This document shows positions 53,605 through 63,886 of a stretch of DNA of 64,000 bases, piece after piece. The notes below the pieces were generated by a model. The model was given only the letters and a program-made list of their open reading frames with translations, was not told the origin of the DNA and made no database searches. Source of the DNA: Candidatus Competibacter phosphatis (GTDB lineage Bacteria; Pseudomonadota; Gammaproteobacteria; Competibacterales; Competibacteraceae); NCBI RefSeq assembly GCF_012939995.1, contig NZ_SPMZ01000012.1, positions 18,947 through 82,946 on the forward strand, read 5' to 3'. The translations under genes and the position numbers were made by a program. Numbering within the stretch: the stretch's first letter is position 1; the number at the start of each line of letters is the position of its first letter.

Positions 53605-55385
53605 ATGACCTCCGGAGCCGAAACGCCCAGCAGGGCGAGGCCGTTTTTGATTACCTGGCGCGTAGCCACGGTCAGATTGAGCCGGGCATCACGCAGCGCG
53701 TCGTCGCTCACCAGAACCCGATGCTCGTTGTAGTAAGTGTGGAAGGCATTAGCCAAATCCCGCAAATAATGCGCCAACTGATGTGGTTCATGATTGAGAG
53801 CAGATGTTTCCACGATTTCGGAGTAGCGCGACAGTGCCACTAGCAGGACTTCCTCATGCGGTTCGACTAGCAGTGCCATCTGGGCTTGGCCACGCGCCGG
53901 GTCGTGGGAGAGACCTTTTTCATGCAGTTGTCTCATGACGCTACAAATTCTAGCATGGGCATACTGGATATAGTATACGGGATTATCCTTGGATTGTGAC
54001 TTGGCCAAGTCGAGATCGAAATCCAGATGTTGCTCGCTCTTGCGCATGACATAGAAAAAACGGGCGGCATCGTTGCCGACTTCCTGGCGCAACTCGCGCA
54101 AGGTGACGAACTCGCCGGAGCGGGTGGACATCTGCGCCCGTTCGCCGTTACGGTAAAGAATGGCAAACTGCACCAGCAGCACGTCCAGGCGGTCGGGATT
54201 CTCGCCCAGCGCTTGTAGCGCGGCCTTGACTCGCGGGATGTAGCCGTGATGGTCGGCGCCCCAGACGTCGATGACCCGGTCGAAGCCACGCTCGAACTTT
54301 TCCAGGTGGTAGGCGATATCCGAAGCGAAATAGGTGATCTGGCCGTTTTCCCGCTGTACCACCCGGTCCTTCTCGTCGCCGAAGGCGCTGGAGCGAAACC
54401 AGAGCGCCCCGTCCTGCTCGTAGATGTAATCCGTATCGCGCAGCCGGTTGATGGTCTTGTTGACCGCGCCGCGTTCCGTCAGGGTGAGTTCGGAATACCA
54501 CTCATCGTAGACTACGCCGAACTCCCGCAGGTCGTCGCGGATGTCGTCCAAGATGGTGTTCAGACCCAGTTCGAAAATGTAGCGGTAGTGATGGGCGCCC
54601 AGCAGGGTGCGGGCACGTTCGACCAGGGCGTCGATGTGGGCTTCCTTGTCGCCAGGCGCGACCACCTCGCCCGCTTCGTTGCGAATCTCGTCCGGCGGCG
54701 TGTCCTGGAACACCCGCGCCGCCGAAGCCACATAGGCGCCGCCGTGTTCGGCGTGGAGGCGGGCGGCGATGTCGCGCACGTAATCGCCCCGGTAGCCGTT
54801 GCTGGGAAAGCGAAACTGTTCGCCGCAGTGCTCCAGATAGCGCAGCCAAATGCTGGCGGCCAGGATATTCATCTGTCGGCCGGCGTCGTTGACATAGTAT
54901 TCGCGGTGGACCCGGTAGCCAATCGCTTCCAGCAAATTGGCGACGGTGGCGCCAAATGCCGCGCCGCGGCCGTGGCCGACGTGCAGCGGGCCGGTGGGGT
55001 TGGCGGAGACGAACTCCACCTGTACCCGCTGGCCGCCGCCAAGCACGCTCCGACCGAAACCGTCCCGCTGTTCGAGGATCTCGTCCACTGTTGCCTGGTA
55101 GGCGGCGGGCGCTAAAAAGAAATTGATGAAACCAGGCCCGGCGATGTCCACCTTGGCGACATGGGCGGATGGGGGTAGGGCCGCCATGATGCGTTCGGCC
55201 AGTTCGCGGGGCTTGCGGCGGGCGGTTTTGGCCAGGGCCAGCGCGATGGTGCTGGCGATATCGCCGTGCGTGCGGTCGCGGGTGCGTTCCAACGGAATCG
55301 AGGATGGATCGACATCGACCAGCACCCCCTCCCGTTGGAGTTGTTGGAGCGCCTGGGCGATGAGGTGGTGCAGATGCGTTTTCAA
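53601..55385 (-). CDS. argS: arginyl-tRNA synthetase
   Basis: Class I aminoacyl-tRNA synthetase that charges tRNA-Arg. 594 aa (E. coli 577). Seen: N-terminal additional domain (1-110), [19 protein letters not shown] (HIGH motif, about 128), [22 protein letters not shown], and [16 protein letters not shown] (KMSKS equivalent), then the anticodon-binding domain with [21 protein letters not shown]. Downstream overlap with the FtsN-like gene and upstream the DUF294 gene 10 bp away. Confidence 0.97.
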   Translation of the reverse strand: MKTHLHHLIAQALQQLQREGVLVDVDPSSIPLERTRDRTHGDIASTIALALAKTARRKPRELAERIMAALPPSAHVAKVDIAGPGFINFFLAPAAYQATVDEILEQRDGFGRSVLGGGQRVQVEFVSANPTGPLHVGHGRGAAFGATVANLLEAIGYRVHREYYVNDAGRQMNILAASIWLRYLEHCGEQFRFPSNGYRGDYVRDIAARLHAEHGGAYVASAARVFQDTPPDEIRNEAGEVVAPGDKEAHIDALVERARTLLGAHHYRYIFELGLNTILDDIRDDLREFGVVYDEWYSELTLTERGAVNKTINRLRDTDYIYEQDGALWFRSSAFGDEKDRVVQRENGQITYFASDIAYHLEKFERGFDRVIDVWGADHHGYIPRVKAALQALGENPDRLDVLLVQFAILYRNGERAQMSTRSGEFVTLRELRQEVGNDAARFFYVMRKSEQHLDFDLDLAKSQSKDNPVYYIQYAHARICSVMRQLHEKGLSHDPARGQAQMALLVEPHEEVLLVALSRYSEIVETSALNHEPHQLAHYLRDLANAFHTYYNEHRVLVSDDALRDARLNLTVATRQVIKNGLALLGVSAPEVM

Positions 55386-55395
55386 GGGGAAAGCC

Positions 55396-57329
55396 TCATG
55401 GGGGTTTTCCGGTTAACTGATCATCCCCAGTTTGAAGTGGTAGGTGATGAATTTTTTTGAATTCGTTGACGATCTTGAACGAATCGCGCAGCACTTCCCG
55501 TTGCAGCTTGTTGAGATCCTTGGGGTTCAGGTAATTGTCTTGCGGTATTCCCTGTTTGATTTTGCGCAGACCGGCCTCGGCGCGCAAGGTGGACAGATAG
55601 GTGAAGACTTCGATCAGTTCACCGCCGAAGGAGGGCTTGAACAGGTTGCGCTGGCTTAAGGCCATGATGCGGTCCACGGTATGGGTCTGCGGCAGCCGGT
55701 ATTCCAAGGCCAAACTGCGGGCACCGTGAACGATGGGGAAAATGCCGCCTTTCTTGATGTCCAGCTCGTCGCGGTTTTTTTTCGACCACGAAATTGGTGA
55801 AGAACCCCAGCGGCGTTTCGAACGCAACAGTGGATTTGGCGAACTGGCTGTAGAAAGAGCGATGATCGCCGAGCAGACGATACATGTGGTCCTTGACATG
55901 GCGCAGCAGATTCTCGTCGCCGGCCACCGCCGTGGCGTCGAAGAAGATGGCGAATTGCAGAAAGGAGTCGTGAGTCGGGTGGACGATCCATTGGAACAGT
56001 TCGTCCTTGAAGGCGGCAACCGATTTACTCCAATATGGGTTCGACACCATGATGTTGCCGGGACAGCGCGGATAACCGAAATCGATCAAGCTTTCGGTAA
56101 ATTCGTGGGTGATTCGCTCCAGGTCGGGGTAACTGAAGCCGTCGCGCAGGATCAGGGCATTATCCTGATCGGTCTTCAGCACCTGTTCCTCGCGGCCTTC
56201 GCTGCCTAGCACCAGCAGGCAGGCGTTTTCCAGCAGTTCCGGCGGTGCGATCAAAGCGAACAGCTTGCGCAACAGTTTCTTGTTGAGTTCCGACACCAGT
56301 TGCATGATGTAGCGGATTTTGATGCCCTTGTTGTGCAGGTCGCGGATCACGTTGACCAGATCGTGGCTGGCCCACTTCAGATCTTCCTGGGAGCGCGCCC
56401 GGTCGATTTGCAGGGCGATCAGATGCGAGTGGTTGGAAAGATAACTGAGCAGATCGATCTGTTCGAGAATGCCATGAATGGTTTTGCTGTCGCGGATCAC
56501 CAGCCGGTTGACGTTATGGTGGGTCATTCGCAGCAGGGCATTGAATAGAAAATCGCCCGGTTCCATGCCGATCAGGTCGTAGGTGGCGAGTGGCCCGATG
56601 GCTTCGTCCACGGACCGCCGCTGGATGATGGCCGCTTCCCGCAGATCGGTGGCGGTGACGATACCGACCTCATCGCCATATTGGACCAGCACCGAATTGA
56701 TTTTGTGGGTTTTCATCGCCAGCGCGGCTTCGTGGATGGACGCTTCGGCGGTCACGAAAACCGGTGGATGAATATAGACGTCCTGAATCCTGGCGATGGT
56801 GAAGGTCGCCAACTCTTGGCGGTCGTCGATCTCGCGCAGGGTGGCGAGCCGCTGGGAAATTTTCTGATTGTAGAAAGCCGCCAGCGATGGATGGTTCTGA
56901 ATGACTTGCAGGAAGACCGGTCGCGGCATCTGCAAGCAGTGGGTTGGTTTGCCGACCACGAAACTGTGGATACCCGTGCCTTCCAGCAAGGCGCCGGCGT
57001 CAAAGACATCCTCGGCGCCATACAGGGCGATCACGCACCACATGGGCGGGCCATCGTTGGCGACTGTGGCAGTCTCCGCGCTCGCGCGACCCGGGAGCGT
57101 GGGGGTCGCCGTCCACCTCGTAAACCAAGCCGTCGACGATGAGGTAGAGACAGGCGGGGACTTCACCCGCTTTCTGCAAGATTTCGCCCGGTTGAAAGTG
57201 GCCGACCTTCAATTCGTCGGCAAGGCGTGCCAGATCCGGCTCGGAAAGCTGGTTGAAGGGAGCAAGGCGCGCGAGGAACGTTTGATGATCCGGGATAGTC
57301 ACGGCGGCGATTCGATTCCGATTGGCCAA
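55396..57329 (-). CDS. DUF294 nucleotidyltransferase with cyclic-nucleotide and CBS domains (two apparent frameshifts)
   Basis: About 643 aa once corrected. Seen: N-terminal cAMP-binding-like domain ([47 protein letters not shown], then [15 protein letters not shown]), a CBS pair ([23 protein letters not shown] and [23 protein letters not shown]), the nucleotidyltransferase motif [22 protein letters not shown], and a DUF294_C tail. Shifts: G5 at 57101-57105 (one extra base, most likely) and T8 at 55775-55782 (one extra base). I start at TTG 57329 because GAAGGGG precedes it; GTG 57302 is an alternative. It follows DUF485-actP, as in Pseudomonas, so it may control acetate uptake. Confidence 0.75.
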
Positions 57330-57336
57330 ACAAGAA

Positions 57337-57363
57337 CCCCTTCGCGGCGCGAGCCGGAAGGGG
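57337..57363 (-). terminator. hairpin between actP and the DUF294 gene
   Basis: CCCCTTC (57337-57343) and GAAGGGG (57357-57363) with an inner CGGC/GCCG pair form a strong stem of about 11 bp with one bulge. On the minus strand it is followed by TTCTTGTTT. It holds the proposed ribosome-binding site of the TTG start, so it may reduce DUF294 expression. Confidence 0.4.
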
Positions 57364-57442
57364 CTTAATCTTAGCAGGATTCGACCGAAGCCGGAGGATC
57401 GCCGCACTCGCGCGGCGACCTCCAGACCGGGTGGACCACTGC

Positions 57443-59122
57443 CTAGTGGCTGGACGCGCCCTCGGCGCCAATGCCGGTCTGGCAACGGATGTCCTGCGCT
57501 TCGAAGGCTTCGTGTTCCCGCTTGGCGCGTTCGCTACCGTCCAGCATGGAACCGATCCAGATGCCCAGGAAGGCGATGGTCATCGAGATGAATGCCGGGT
57601 ACTTGTACCCGAAGAGCGGATCGCCGAGTTGCAGAATTTCTTTCCACACGGTCGGACCGACGATCACCAGAACGGTGGCGCTGATCAGACCCAGCCAGCC
57701 ACCGATCAATGCGCCGCGGGTGGTCATCTTGCCGTAGTAGATCGACATCAGCAAAATCGGGAAGTTGGCGCTGGCCGCTACCGAGAAGGTCAGGGCTACC
57801 AGGTAGGCGATGTTTTGCTTCTCGAAGGCGATGCCCAGCAGGATGGCGATGATGCCCAGCACGACGGTGGCGATCTTGGAGACCCGCACTTCCTGTTGTT
57901 CGTCGACGTTGCCATGGGCGAACACGTTGGCGTACAGGTCGTGGGAAATCGCCGAAGCGCCGGCCAGGGTCAACCCCGACACCACCGCCAGGATGGTGGC
58001 GAAAGCCACGGCGGAGATGAAGCCGAGCAAGAGATTACCACCCACCGCCGCCGCCAGGTTGACCGCCGCCATGTTCTGGCCGCCCTTGATGCCGCCGATC
58101 GCGGAAGGATCAGCGAATTCGGGATGACCGGTCAGCAGCACGATGGCGCCAAAGCCCATCAGGAAGGTCAGGATGTAGAAGTAGCCGATCCAGCCGGTGG
58201 CGTAAAATACGGACTTGCGGGCTTCGATGGCGTTGCCCACGGTAAAGAAACGCATCAGGATATGTGGTAGGCCGGCGGTGCCGAACATCAGCGCCAGACC
58301 CAGCGAAATCGCCTCGATCGGGTCGTTCACCAGTTTGCCCGGACCCATGATGCTGATGTCGCCCTTGCGTGCTTCGACGGCTTTGGCAAACAGCCGTTCC
58401 GGACTCATGCTGCCGTCCGAGGCTAGATATAGCGCGCCGAAGGCGATGATGGTCGCGCCAAATAGCAGCAGACCGGCTTTGATGATCTGCACCCAGGTGG
58501 TGGCCAGCATGCCGCCGAAGGTGACGTACATGATGATCAAGACGCCGACGATGATGACCGCATAGGTGTAGTCCAGACCGAACAGCACCTGAATCAGTTT
58601 ACCAGCGCCCACCATCTGGCCGATCAGGTACAGAACCACCACGATCAACGCGGCGGTGGCCGCCAGGGTGCGCATTGGCACTCGCTCGAAGCGATAGGAA
58701 ACTACGTCGGCATAGGTGTATTTGCCCAGGTTGCGAAGCTGTTCGGCGATCAGGAACATGATGATCGGCCAGCCGACCAGCCAGCCCACCGAGAAGATCA
58801 CACCGTCGTAGCCGTTCAGAAACACCAGGCCAGAAATACCTAGGAAGGAGGCGGCGGACATGTAGTCGCCCGCGATGGCCAAGCCGTTTTGAAAGCCGGT
58901 GATTCCGCCGCCGGCGGCGTAGAAGTCCTTGGCGGTCTTGGTGCGTTGCGCTGCCCAGTAAGTGATGCCCAGAGTGGCCGCGACGAACACCAGAAACATG
59001 ATGATGGCGGGGATATTGACTTCCGCCTTTTTGACCGCCCCCAAATCGCCGCCGGCGGCTAGGGCACTGCCGGCGACCAGCATCAAAAGGAGGGTGGGAA
59101 ATACACGCTTCCAGAAACTCAT
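57443..59122 (-). CDS. actP: acetate/cation symporter ActP
   Basis: Sodium-solute symporter family, acetate uptake. 559 aa. Seen: N-terminal signal-like segment ([17 protein letters not shown]), then about 13 membrane helices, with [33 protein letters not shown], the SSS motif [14 protein letters not shown], and [24 protein letters not shown]. Its ATG overlaps the DUF485 stop as ATGA, the standard yjcH-actP coupling. A tail of about 30 residues at the C-terminus is hydrophilic. Confidence 0.95.
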   Translation of the reverse strand: MSFWKRVFPTLLLMLVAGSALAAGGDLGAVKKAEVNIPAIIMFLVFVAATLGITYWAAQRTKTAKDFYAAGGGITGFQNGLAIAGDYMSAASFLGISGLVFLNGYDGVIFSVGWLVGWPIIMFLIAEQLRNLGKYTYADVVSYRFERVPMRTLAATAALIVVVLYLIGQMVGAGKLIQVLFGLDYTYAVIIVGVLIIMYVTFGGMLATTWVQIIKAGLLLFGATIIAFGALYLASDGSMSPERLFAKAVEARKGDISIMGPGKLVNDPIEAISLGLALMFGTAGLPHILMRFFTVGNAIEARKSVFYATGWIGYFYILTFLMGFGAIVLLTGHPEFADPSAIGGIKGGQNMAAVNLAAAVGGNLLLGFISAVAFATILAVVSGLTLAGASAISHDLYANVFAHGNVDEQQEVRVSKIATVVLGIIAILLGIAFEKQNIAYLVALTFSVAASANFPILLMSIYYGKMTTRGALIGGWLGLISATVLVIVGPTVWKEILQLGDPLFGYKYPAFISMTIAFLGIWIGSMLDGSERAKREHEAFEAQDIRCQTGIGAEGASSH

Positions 59123-59427
59123 AATACTTCCTCCTTGATTTCGCGGTTGAGCTTGTCGAAGACAGCGTTAGCCCGCTGGATATAGATACCGGTCAGGATA
59201 AAGGCCGAGATAATCACCCCGATACCGATCGGAATGCCAATCGTCGTGACGGAACCGGACGACAGGGGAGTGGCCATGAACTGCTTATTGAAGGCGATGG
59301 TCAGGATGAAGGCGTAATAGATCACCAGCATCACAACGGACATGGTCCAAGCGAACTTAGAGCGCTTGGAAACCAGTTCGTGGTACTTCGGATTGCTTTT
59401 TATCTTGTGAACCATGTCTTGCTGCAT
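59119..59427 (-). CDS. yjcH: DUF485 inner-membrane protein (YjcH-like)
   Basis: 102 aa with two membrane helices. ATG 59427 ([25 protein letters not shown]) fits the YjcH start; the longer in-frame ATG at 59517 adds unrelated residues. Seen: [27 protein letters not shown], the family signature. It usually accompanies ActP and is likely an accessory to acetate uptake. A structured leader lies upstream. Confidence 0.92.
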   Translation of the reverse strand: MQQDMVHKIKSNPKYHELVSKRSKFAWTMSVVMLVIYYAFILTIAFNKQFMATPLSSGSVTTIGIPIGIGVIISAFILTGIYIQRANAVFDKLNREIKEEVL

Positions 59428-59822
59428 CGTTTTTTCCCATCGGTGGTAAGTGGATGACGGGTGTCGTGACGAGCGGGATTCGCAGCGTGAACGCAGCCGC
59501 GGGTGAGGTGGACTCACCCCGGATACCTCTCAGGAATCCAATCCCGCCACACCTCCTTTAGTGGTTGCTCTCGGCTGCGGAGAAACCCCGCGAGCCTCGA
59601 AAAAGTCTAGCCGTATCCCACGTCAAGTAAAGGGTCAATGACGAAGTTATTTTTTCAATTATTTGAAATTATTGAAAATCAGTTGTGGCAAATAGTCGCG
59701 CATTTTCTGGGTATAAGTTTATAATGTAATGATTTATATCATTTATTTTTTTAAATGAAACATATTCTTGCGCGCGACTTGACCCGAAGGGTAGGGAGGG
59801 CGACGCGATTTCAACAGGATGT
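59428..59822 (-). promoter_or_regulatory. DUF485-actP upstream region with possible structured leader
   Basis: 395 bp. On the minus strand it has a perfect AAAGGAGGT (59552-59560, plus strand ACCTCCTTT), and after 9-10 bases TTG GAT TCC TGA, a three-codon frame. Further on GGGTGAG/CTCACCC (59501-59519) forms a hairpin whose CACCTC segment could instead pair with GAGGTG of the leader, so two alternative structures are possible. Near 59640-59760 lies an AT-rich block with an imperfect palindrome (59656-59674). A weak minus-strand promoter (TTTACT-16-TAGACT) is seen around 59600-59630. All of this is inference. Confidence 0.35.
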
Positions 59823-62033
59823 TCAGAAGAGTTCCGCCGGATCGATATCCAAGGACCAGCGTACCCGGCGATCCGCGTGCTCCGCCCGCAGTCGCGCGAT
59901 CCAGGATTCCAGGAAACGATGCAGATCCTGACGTCGCGCCGCTTGCAGCAGCAAGTGTGCCCGGAAGCGGCCGGCTCGGCGCTCCATCGGCGCGGGCGCC
60001 GGACCCAGCAGTTCGATTCCGTCGGCATAGGGATCGGCCAGCGTCCGCGCGGCTCGTAGAAACGTGGTGGCTCGCCCCGGCTCGGCTGCTTCCGCCCGCA
60101 GTAGCGCCTGATGGGCGAACGGCGGTAGCCATGCCGATTGTCGCTCCGCCAATGCCGCCGTCGCGAACGCCGGATAACCCTGGGATACCAGCACATGCAG
60201 CAGCGGATGGTCGGGGTGATGAGTCTGAATGATGACCACGCCCGGTTTCTCGGCGCGGCCGGCGCGGCCGGCGACCTGTAGGACCAGTTGCGCCATGCGC
60301 TCGCCGGCCCGAAAGTCGATGCCGTACAACCCTTGATCGGCATCGACGATCCCCACCAGGGTCACCTCGGGGAAATGGTGACCCTTGGCCAGCATTTGGG
60401 TGCCGATCAGGATGCGGCGTCCCCCATTGTGAATATCGGCCAGCAGAGCTTCCAGACTGCCGCGACGGCGGGTGCTGTCGCGATCCATGCGGGTGAGGTC
60501 GGTCTCTGGAAATTCCCGCCGCAGCGCTGCCTCCAGGCGTTCGGTGCCGTGGCCGATCGCCCGCAGGTCCACGCTACCACAGAGCGGGCAGGCGGCATCC
60601 ACCGGCTGACTGTCGCCGCAGTGGTGGCAGATCAGCCGACGCTGGCGCAGATGCAAGGTCATGCGGGCGTCGCAGTGGCGGCACTGACTCAGCCAGCCGC
60701 ATTCGTGGCAGAGCAGAATCGGGGCGAAGCCGCGTCGGTTGAGAAATAGCAACACCTGCTCGTTGCGGGCCAGATGGATTCGCATTCGCTCCAGCAGCGG
60801 TCGCGACAGTCCCTCGGCCATCGGCTGGCGACGCACGTCCAGAATTTCGATGGGTGCTTCCGCGCCGCCGCCGACCCGTTCCGGCAGTTGCAGCAAGCGA
60901 TAGCGGCCGCGCTCGGCGTTGTGGCGGCTTTCCAAAGCCGGAGTGGCCGAACCCAGTACCACCGGAATCCCGAGTTGCCGGCCACGAACGACCGCCAGAT
61001 CGCGGGCGTGATAGCGGAAGCTATCCTGCTGTTTGAAGGATGGATCGTGTTCCTCGTCGACGATGAGGATGCCCGGCGCGCGCAGTGGCGCGAATACCGC
61101 CGAGCGGGTGCCGACCACCACCCGGGCGATACCGGCGCGAGCCAGCAGCCAGGCATTCAAGCGTTCCCGATCGCTCAGACCGGAGTGCAGCACGGCCAGC
61201 GGTCCCGGTAGCCGCTCCCGGAAGCGGGCCAGCAACTGCGGGGTCAGACCGATTTCCGGTGTCAGTACCAGCGCCTGCCGGTCGCGCGCCAGCACGGCTT
61301 CGATCAGGCGCAAGTAGACTTCGGTTTTGCCGCTGCCGGTGACGCCTTCCAGCAGAAAGACCTGGAAGCGGTCCAGTTCGGCCGTGACGCTGGTCACCGC
61401 CGCCGCTTGCGCCGCGTTGAGTGCGGGCGGCGGGCGTGGCGCGCACGCGGTTTCCGCCAGGATGGCGGCTGGGCGGGCCAGTGGTTCCGCCCAGTTCTTG
61501 GCGCGCAGCGCGCGCAAGGTGGCGGTGCTGTCGCGCACCACCGCGCGCAAGGTGTCGGCATCGGCGCCGTCGGGACAACGTGCCAGATAATCGAGCAGCA
61601 GCTTCTGGGCAGGTGCGCGGCTTGGGCCGGTGGCGAGCGCGGCACGCCCGGAGGCGGTGATTTGCCAGAGTGGCGCTGGCGCTGGCAACTCGGTCGATTC
61701 GCCTTGGCGCAAGAGAGTCGGCAAGGCGGTGGCGAAGACCTCGCCAGGGGGATGATGGTAGTAACGCTGTGCCCATCGCAACAGCGCCAGTACGTCGGCG
61801 GGCAGCACCGCTTCGGTATCGAGCACCGCTTGCGCCGGCCGCAGCGCGGTGGGGTTCAGGGTGGTGTCGGTGCCAAGTTCGAGCAAAAAACCGACGACGT
61901 GACGCCGGCCGAATGGTACCCGTACCCGCAGGCCGGGTTGCAGAGTAGCCAGGTCGCAACCCGGCGGCGGCAGGTAATCGAAGGTCCGATCCAGAGGCGA
62001 AGGGACGGCGATCCGCAAGATCAGGTCGGACAC
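59823..62033 (-). CDS. priA: primosomal replication helicase PriA
   Basis: 3'-5' DNA helicase that restarts stalled replication forks. 736 aa from GTG 62033. Seen: N-terminal DNA-binding domain (about 1-105), Walker A LLEGVTGSGKTEVYLRLIE (about 227), DEEHDPSFKQQD, zinc fingers CHECGWLSQCRHCDARM and CHHCGDSQPVDAACPLCG, then GTERLEAALRREFP and GLYGIDFRAGERMAQLVLQVAGRAGR. No ribosome-binding site is clear; marC ends 11 bp upstream. Often adjacent to argS and ftsN, here separated by the acetate module. Confidence 0.96.
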   Translation of the reverse strand: MSDLILRIAVPSPLDRTFDYLPPPGCDLATLQPGLRVRVPFGRRHVVGFLLELGTDTTLNPTALRPAQAVLDTEAVLPADVLALLRWAQRYYHHPPGEVFATALPTLLRQGESTELPAPAPLWQITASGRAALATGPSRAPAQKLLLDYLARCPDGADADTLRAVVRDSTATLRALRAKNWAEPLARPAAILAETACAPRPPPALNAAQAAAVTSVTAELDRFQVFLLEGVTGSGKTEVYLRLIEAVLARDRQALVLTPEIGLTPQLLARFRERLPGPLAVLHSGLSDRERLNAWLLARAGIARVVVGTRSAVFAPLRAPGILIVDEEHDPSFKQQDSFRYHARDLAVVRGRQLGIPVVLGSATPALESRHNAERGRYRLLQLPERVGGGAEAPIEILDVRRQPMAEGLSRPLLERMRIHLARNEQVLLFLNRRGFAPILLCHECGWLSQCRHCDARMTLHLRQRRLICHHCGDSQPVDAACPLCGSVDLRAIGHGTERLEAALRREFPETDLTRMDRDSTRRRGSLEALLADIHNGGRRILIGTQMLAKGHHFPEVTLVGIVDADQGLYGIDFRAGERMAQLVLQVAGRAGRAEKPGVVIIQTHHPDHPLLHVLVSQGYPAFATAALAERQSAWLPPFAHQALLRAEAAEPGRATTFLRAARTLADPYADGIELLGPAPAPMERRAGRFRAHLLLQAARRQDLHRFLESWIARLRAEHADRRVRWSLDIDPAELF

Positions 62034-62044
62034 GGCGCGGATCG

Positions 62045-62680
62045 TCAGGTGCCGAACAGACCGGCGCGCAGTCCCTCGAACATGAACTGAACGGCCAGCG
62101 CCGCCAGGATCACGCCCAATAGGCGGTCGATTACGTTGGCGCCGGTTTCGCCCAGCAGTTTCATCAGCGGTGGGGCCAGCAACAGGGTCAGCAGGGTCAG
62201 CAGCAAAACCGCCAGCAGCACGCCCAGCACGGCGAGAAACAGCAGAGGGTGTTTCGCCGAGGATATGCTACTGGTGGTGAGCAGAATGGTGGTCAGCGTG
62301 CCGGGGCCGGCCAGCAAGGGAAACGCCAGCGGAAACACCGAAATATCATCCTTGTACTGCGCTTCTTCCTGTTCCCGTACCGTCGCCGACCGCAGGCCGG
62401 AAGGCCGGGCGAACACCATGTCGATCGCTAGCAGAAACAGCAGGATGCCGCCGCTGACCCGGAATGCCGCCAGGCTGATGCCGAGGAAGCGCAGCAGGGC
62501 GTCGCCGGTGAACACGAAGAACAGGCAGATCAAGGTGGCGATCAAGGTGCCCTTGAGCGCCATGCGCCGGCGATAATGATCGCTGCCGCCGCGCGTCAGC
62601 GCCGAAAACATCGGCGCGACGCCGATCGGGTCGATCACGACCAAGAAGGTCACGAAGACGGTAACGAGCTGTTCCAGCAT
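62045..62680 (-). CDS. marC: MarC-family integral membrane protein
   Basis: 211 aa with about six membrane helices; function unknown despite the old link to multiple antibiotic resistance. Seen: VTFLVVIDPIGVAPMFSALTRGGSDHYRRRMALKG, FLGISLAAFRVSGGILLFLLAIDMVF, and FPLAFPLLAGPGTLTTILLTT. Lies 53 bp after bamB and 11 bp before priA on the same strand. Confidence 0.92.
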   Translation of the reverse strand: MLEQLVTVFVTFLVVIDPIGVAPMFSALTRGGSDHYRRRMALKGTLIATLICLFFVFTGDALLRFLGISLAAFRVSGGILLFLLAIDMVFARPSGLRSATVREQEEAQYKDDISVFPLAFPLLAGPGTLTTILLTTSSISSAKHPLLFLAVLGVLLAVLLLTLLTLLLAPPLMKLLGETGANVIDRLLGVILAALAVQFMFEGLRAGLFGT

Positions 62681-62733
62681 GGCGGACGCCGGGGGCGCGG
62701 CGTCAGGCTACGACGTGGCCGCGCGTCCGGACT

Positions 62734-63882
62734 TCACCCTTCAGCCCGGAAAGCGCTGAGCGCGCCGCCCTGGCCGTACACGAACACGATGTTGCCCGCC
62801 GCGACGGGTGGGGCAACGATACCCTTGCTCGCGGCTCGAACCCGGCCGACGATCCGACCGCTGTCCTTGCTCAGCCAGTGCAGGTAGCCCTCGTAATCGC
62901 CGACGACCACGTAATCGTTGGTGGCGGCCGGGGCGGACAGCCGGCGGCCGCTCAGTTCGGATTGTTTCCAGAGCGTGCCGCCGTTGCCGCGATCCAGCGC
63001 CAGCACCGAGTCGGTATCGTCGCTGAGGTAAACCTGCCGGGCATCCACGTCGAGCCCGGCATAGCTGGACAGGTTGCGAGTCCATAGCAGATTGCCATCG
63101 CGCATGTTGATCGCGGCCACGTTGCCGCGATAGGCCGCCAGATACAGGGTGTCACCGAACACCTTGGGTTCGGAATCGATATCGATCAGTCGTTCGATCT
63201 CGGTGCGTCCGCGTGGTGGCGCGATGGTCTTCTCGGTGATGGGCAATCCCTTGTCCAGAGACAGTACCAGCAGCTTGCCGGTATCCAGTCCGGCGATGAT
63301 CAGGTTGCCGACCACCAGCGGCGGCGCGCTGCCGCGCAGGCTGAGCGCCGGCACGATATGGGAATATACCCAGCGCCGCTCCCCAGTGCGGGCGTCGAGG
63401 CCAGTGAATTTGCCATCGTTGCTGCGCACGACCACCAGATCGCCGCCGGCGCGCGGCGGGGCCAGCACCTCGCTTGAAACCTGGGAGCGCCAAGCTTCCT
63501 TGCCGTCTTCCTGGCGTAGCGCGACGACCTGCCCCTTGTCCGTGCCGAACAACACCATGCCGTTCTGGCTGACGCCCACGCCGCCGGAAATCGGTAGCTT
63601 GGTCGCGGTTTCCCATAGTCGCTGTCCGTTAATGGCATCCAGTGCCACCACCGTGCCATCGTGGCTGGCCGCATAGAGCCGGCCATCCAGCAGCGCCGGG
63701 GTCAAGCGGATGAATTGTTTCTCCGTGCCGGAGCCTACCTGGGTTTCCCAAAGTTGCTGCACGTTGATCGGTTGAGCAATCGATATCAGTTCGGCTGGCG
63801 GGATCGAGTTATCGGAGCCGCCGAACCAGCTACAGCCGGCGCTCAGGATAAGGAGCAGTAACGGGACTATGCGGCGGATCAT
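62734..63882 (-). CDS. bamB: outer-membrane assembly lipoprotein BamB
   Basis: Part of the BAM complex that inserts beta-barrels into the outer membrane. 382 aa from ATG 63882; the longer frame to 63942 is not used because the lipoprotein signal is MIRRIVPLLLLILSAGC with lipobox LSAGC. Seen: repeated blades of an eight-bladed PQQ-like beta-propeller, such as LYAASHDGTVVALDAINGQRLWE, VVVRSNDGKFTGLDARTGERRW and VLALDRGNGGTLWKQ. Follows a probable yfgM and is normally followed by der, which is absent. Confidence 0.95.
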   Translation of the reverse strand: MIRRIVPLLLLILSAGCSWFGGSDNSIPPAELISIAQPINVQQLWETQVGSGTEKQFIRLTPALLDGRLYAASHDGTVVALDAINGQRLWETATKLPISGGVGVSQNGMVLFGTDKGQVVALRQEDGKEAWRSQVSSEVLAPPRAGGDLVVVRSNDGKFTGLDARTGERRWVYSHIVPALSLRGSAPPLVVGNLIIAGLDTGKLLVLSLDKGLPITEKTIAPPRGRTEIERLIDIDSEPKVFGDTLYLAAYRGNVAAINMRDGNLLWTRNLSSYAGLDVDARQVYLSDDTDSVLALDRGNGGTLWKQSELSGRRLSAPAATNDYVVVGDYEGYLHWLSKDSGRIVGRVRAASKGIVAPPVAAGNIVFVYGQGGALSAFRAEG

Positions 63883-63886
63883 GGGA

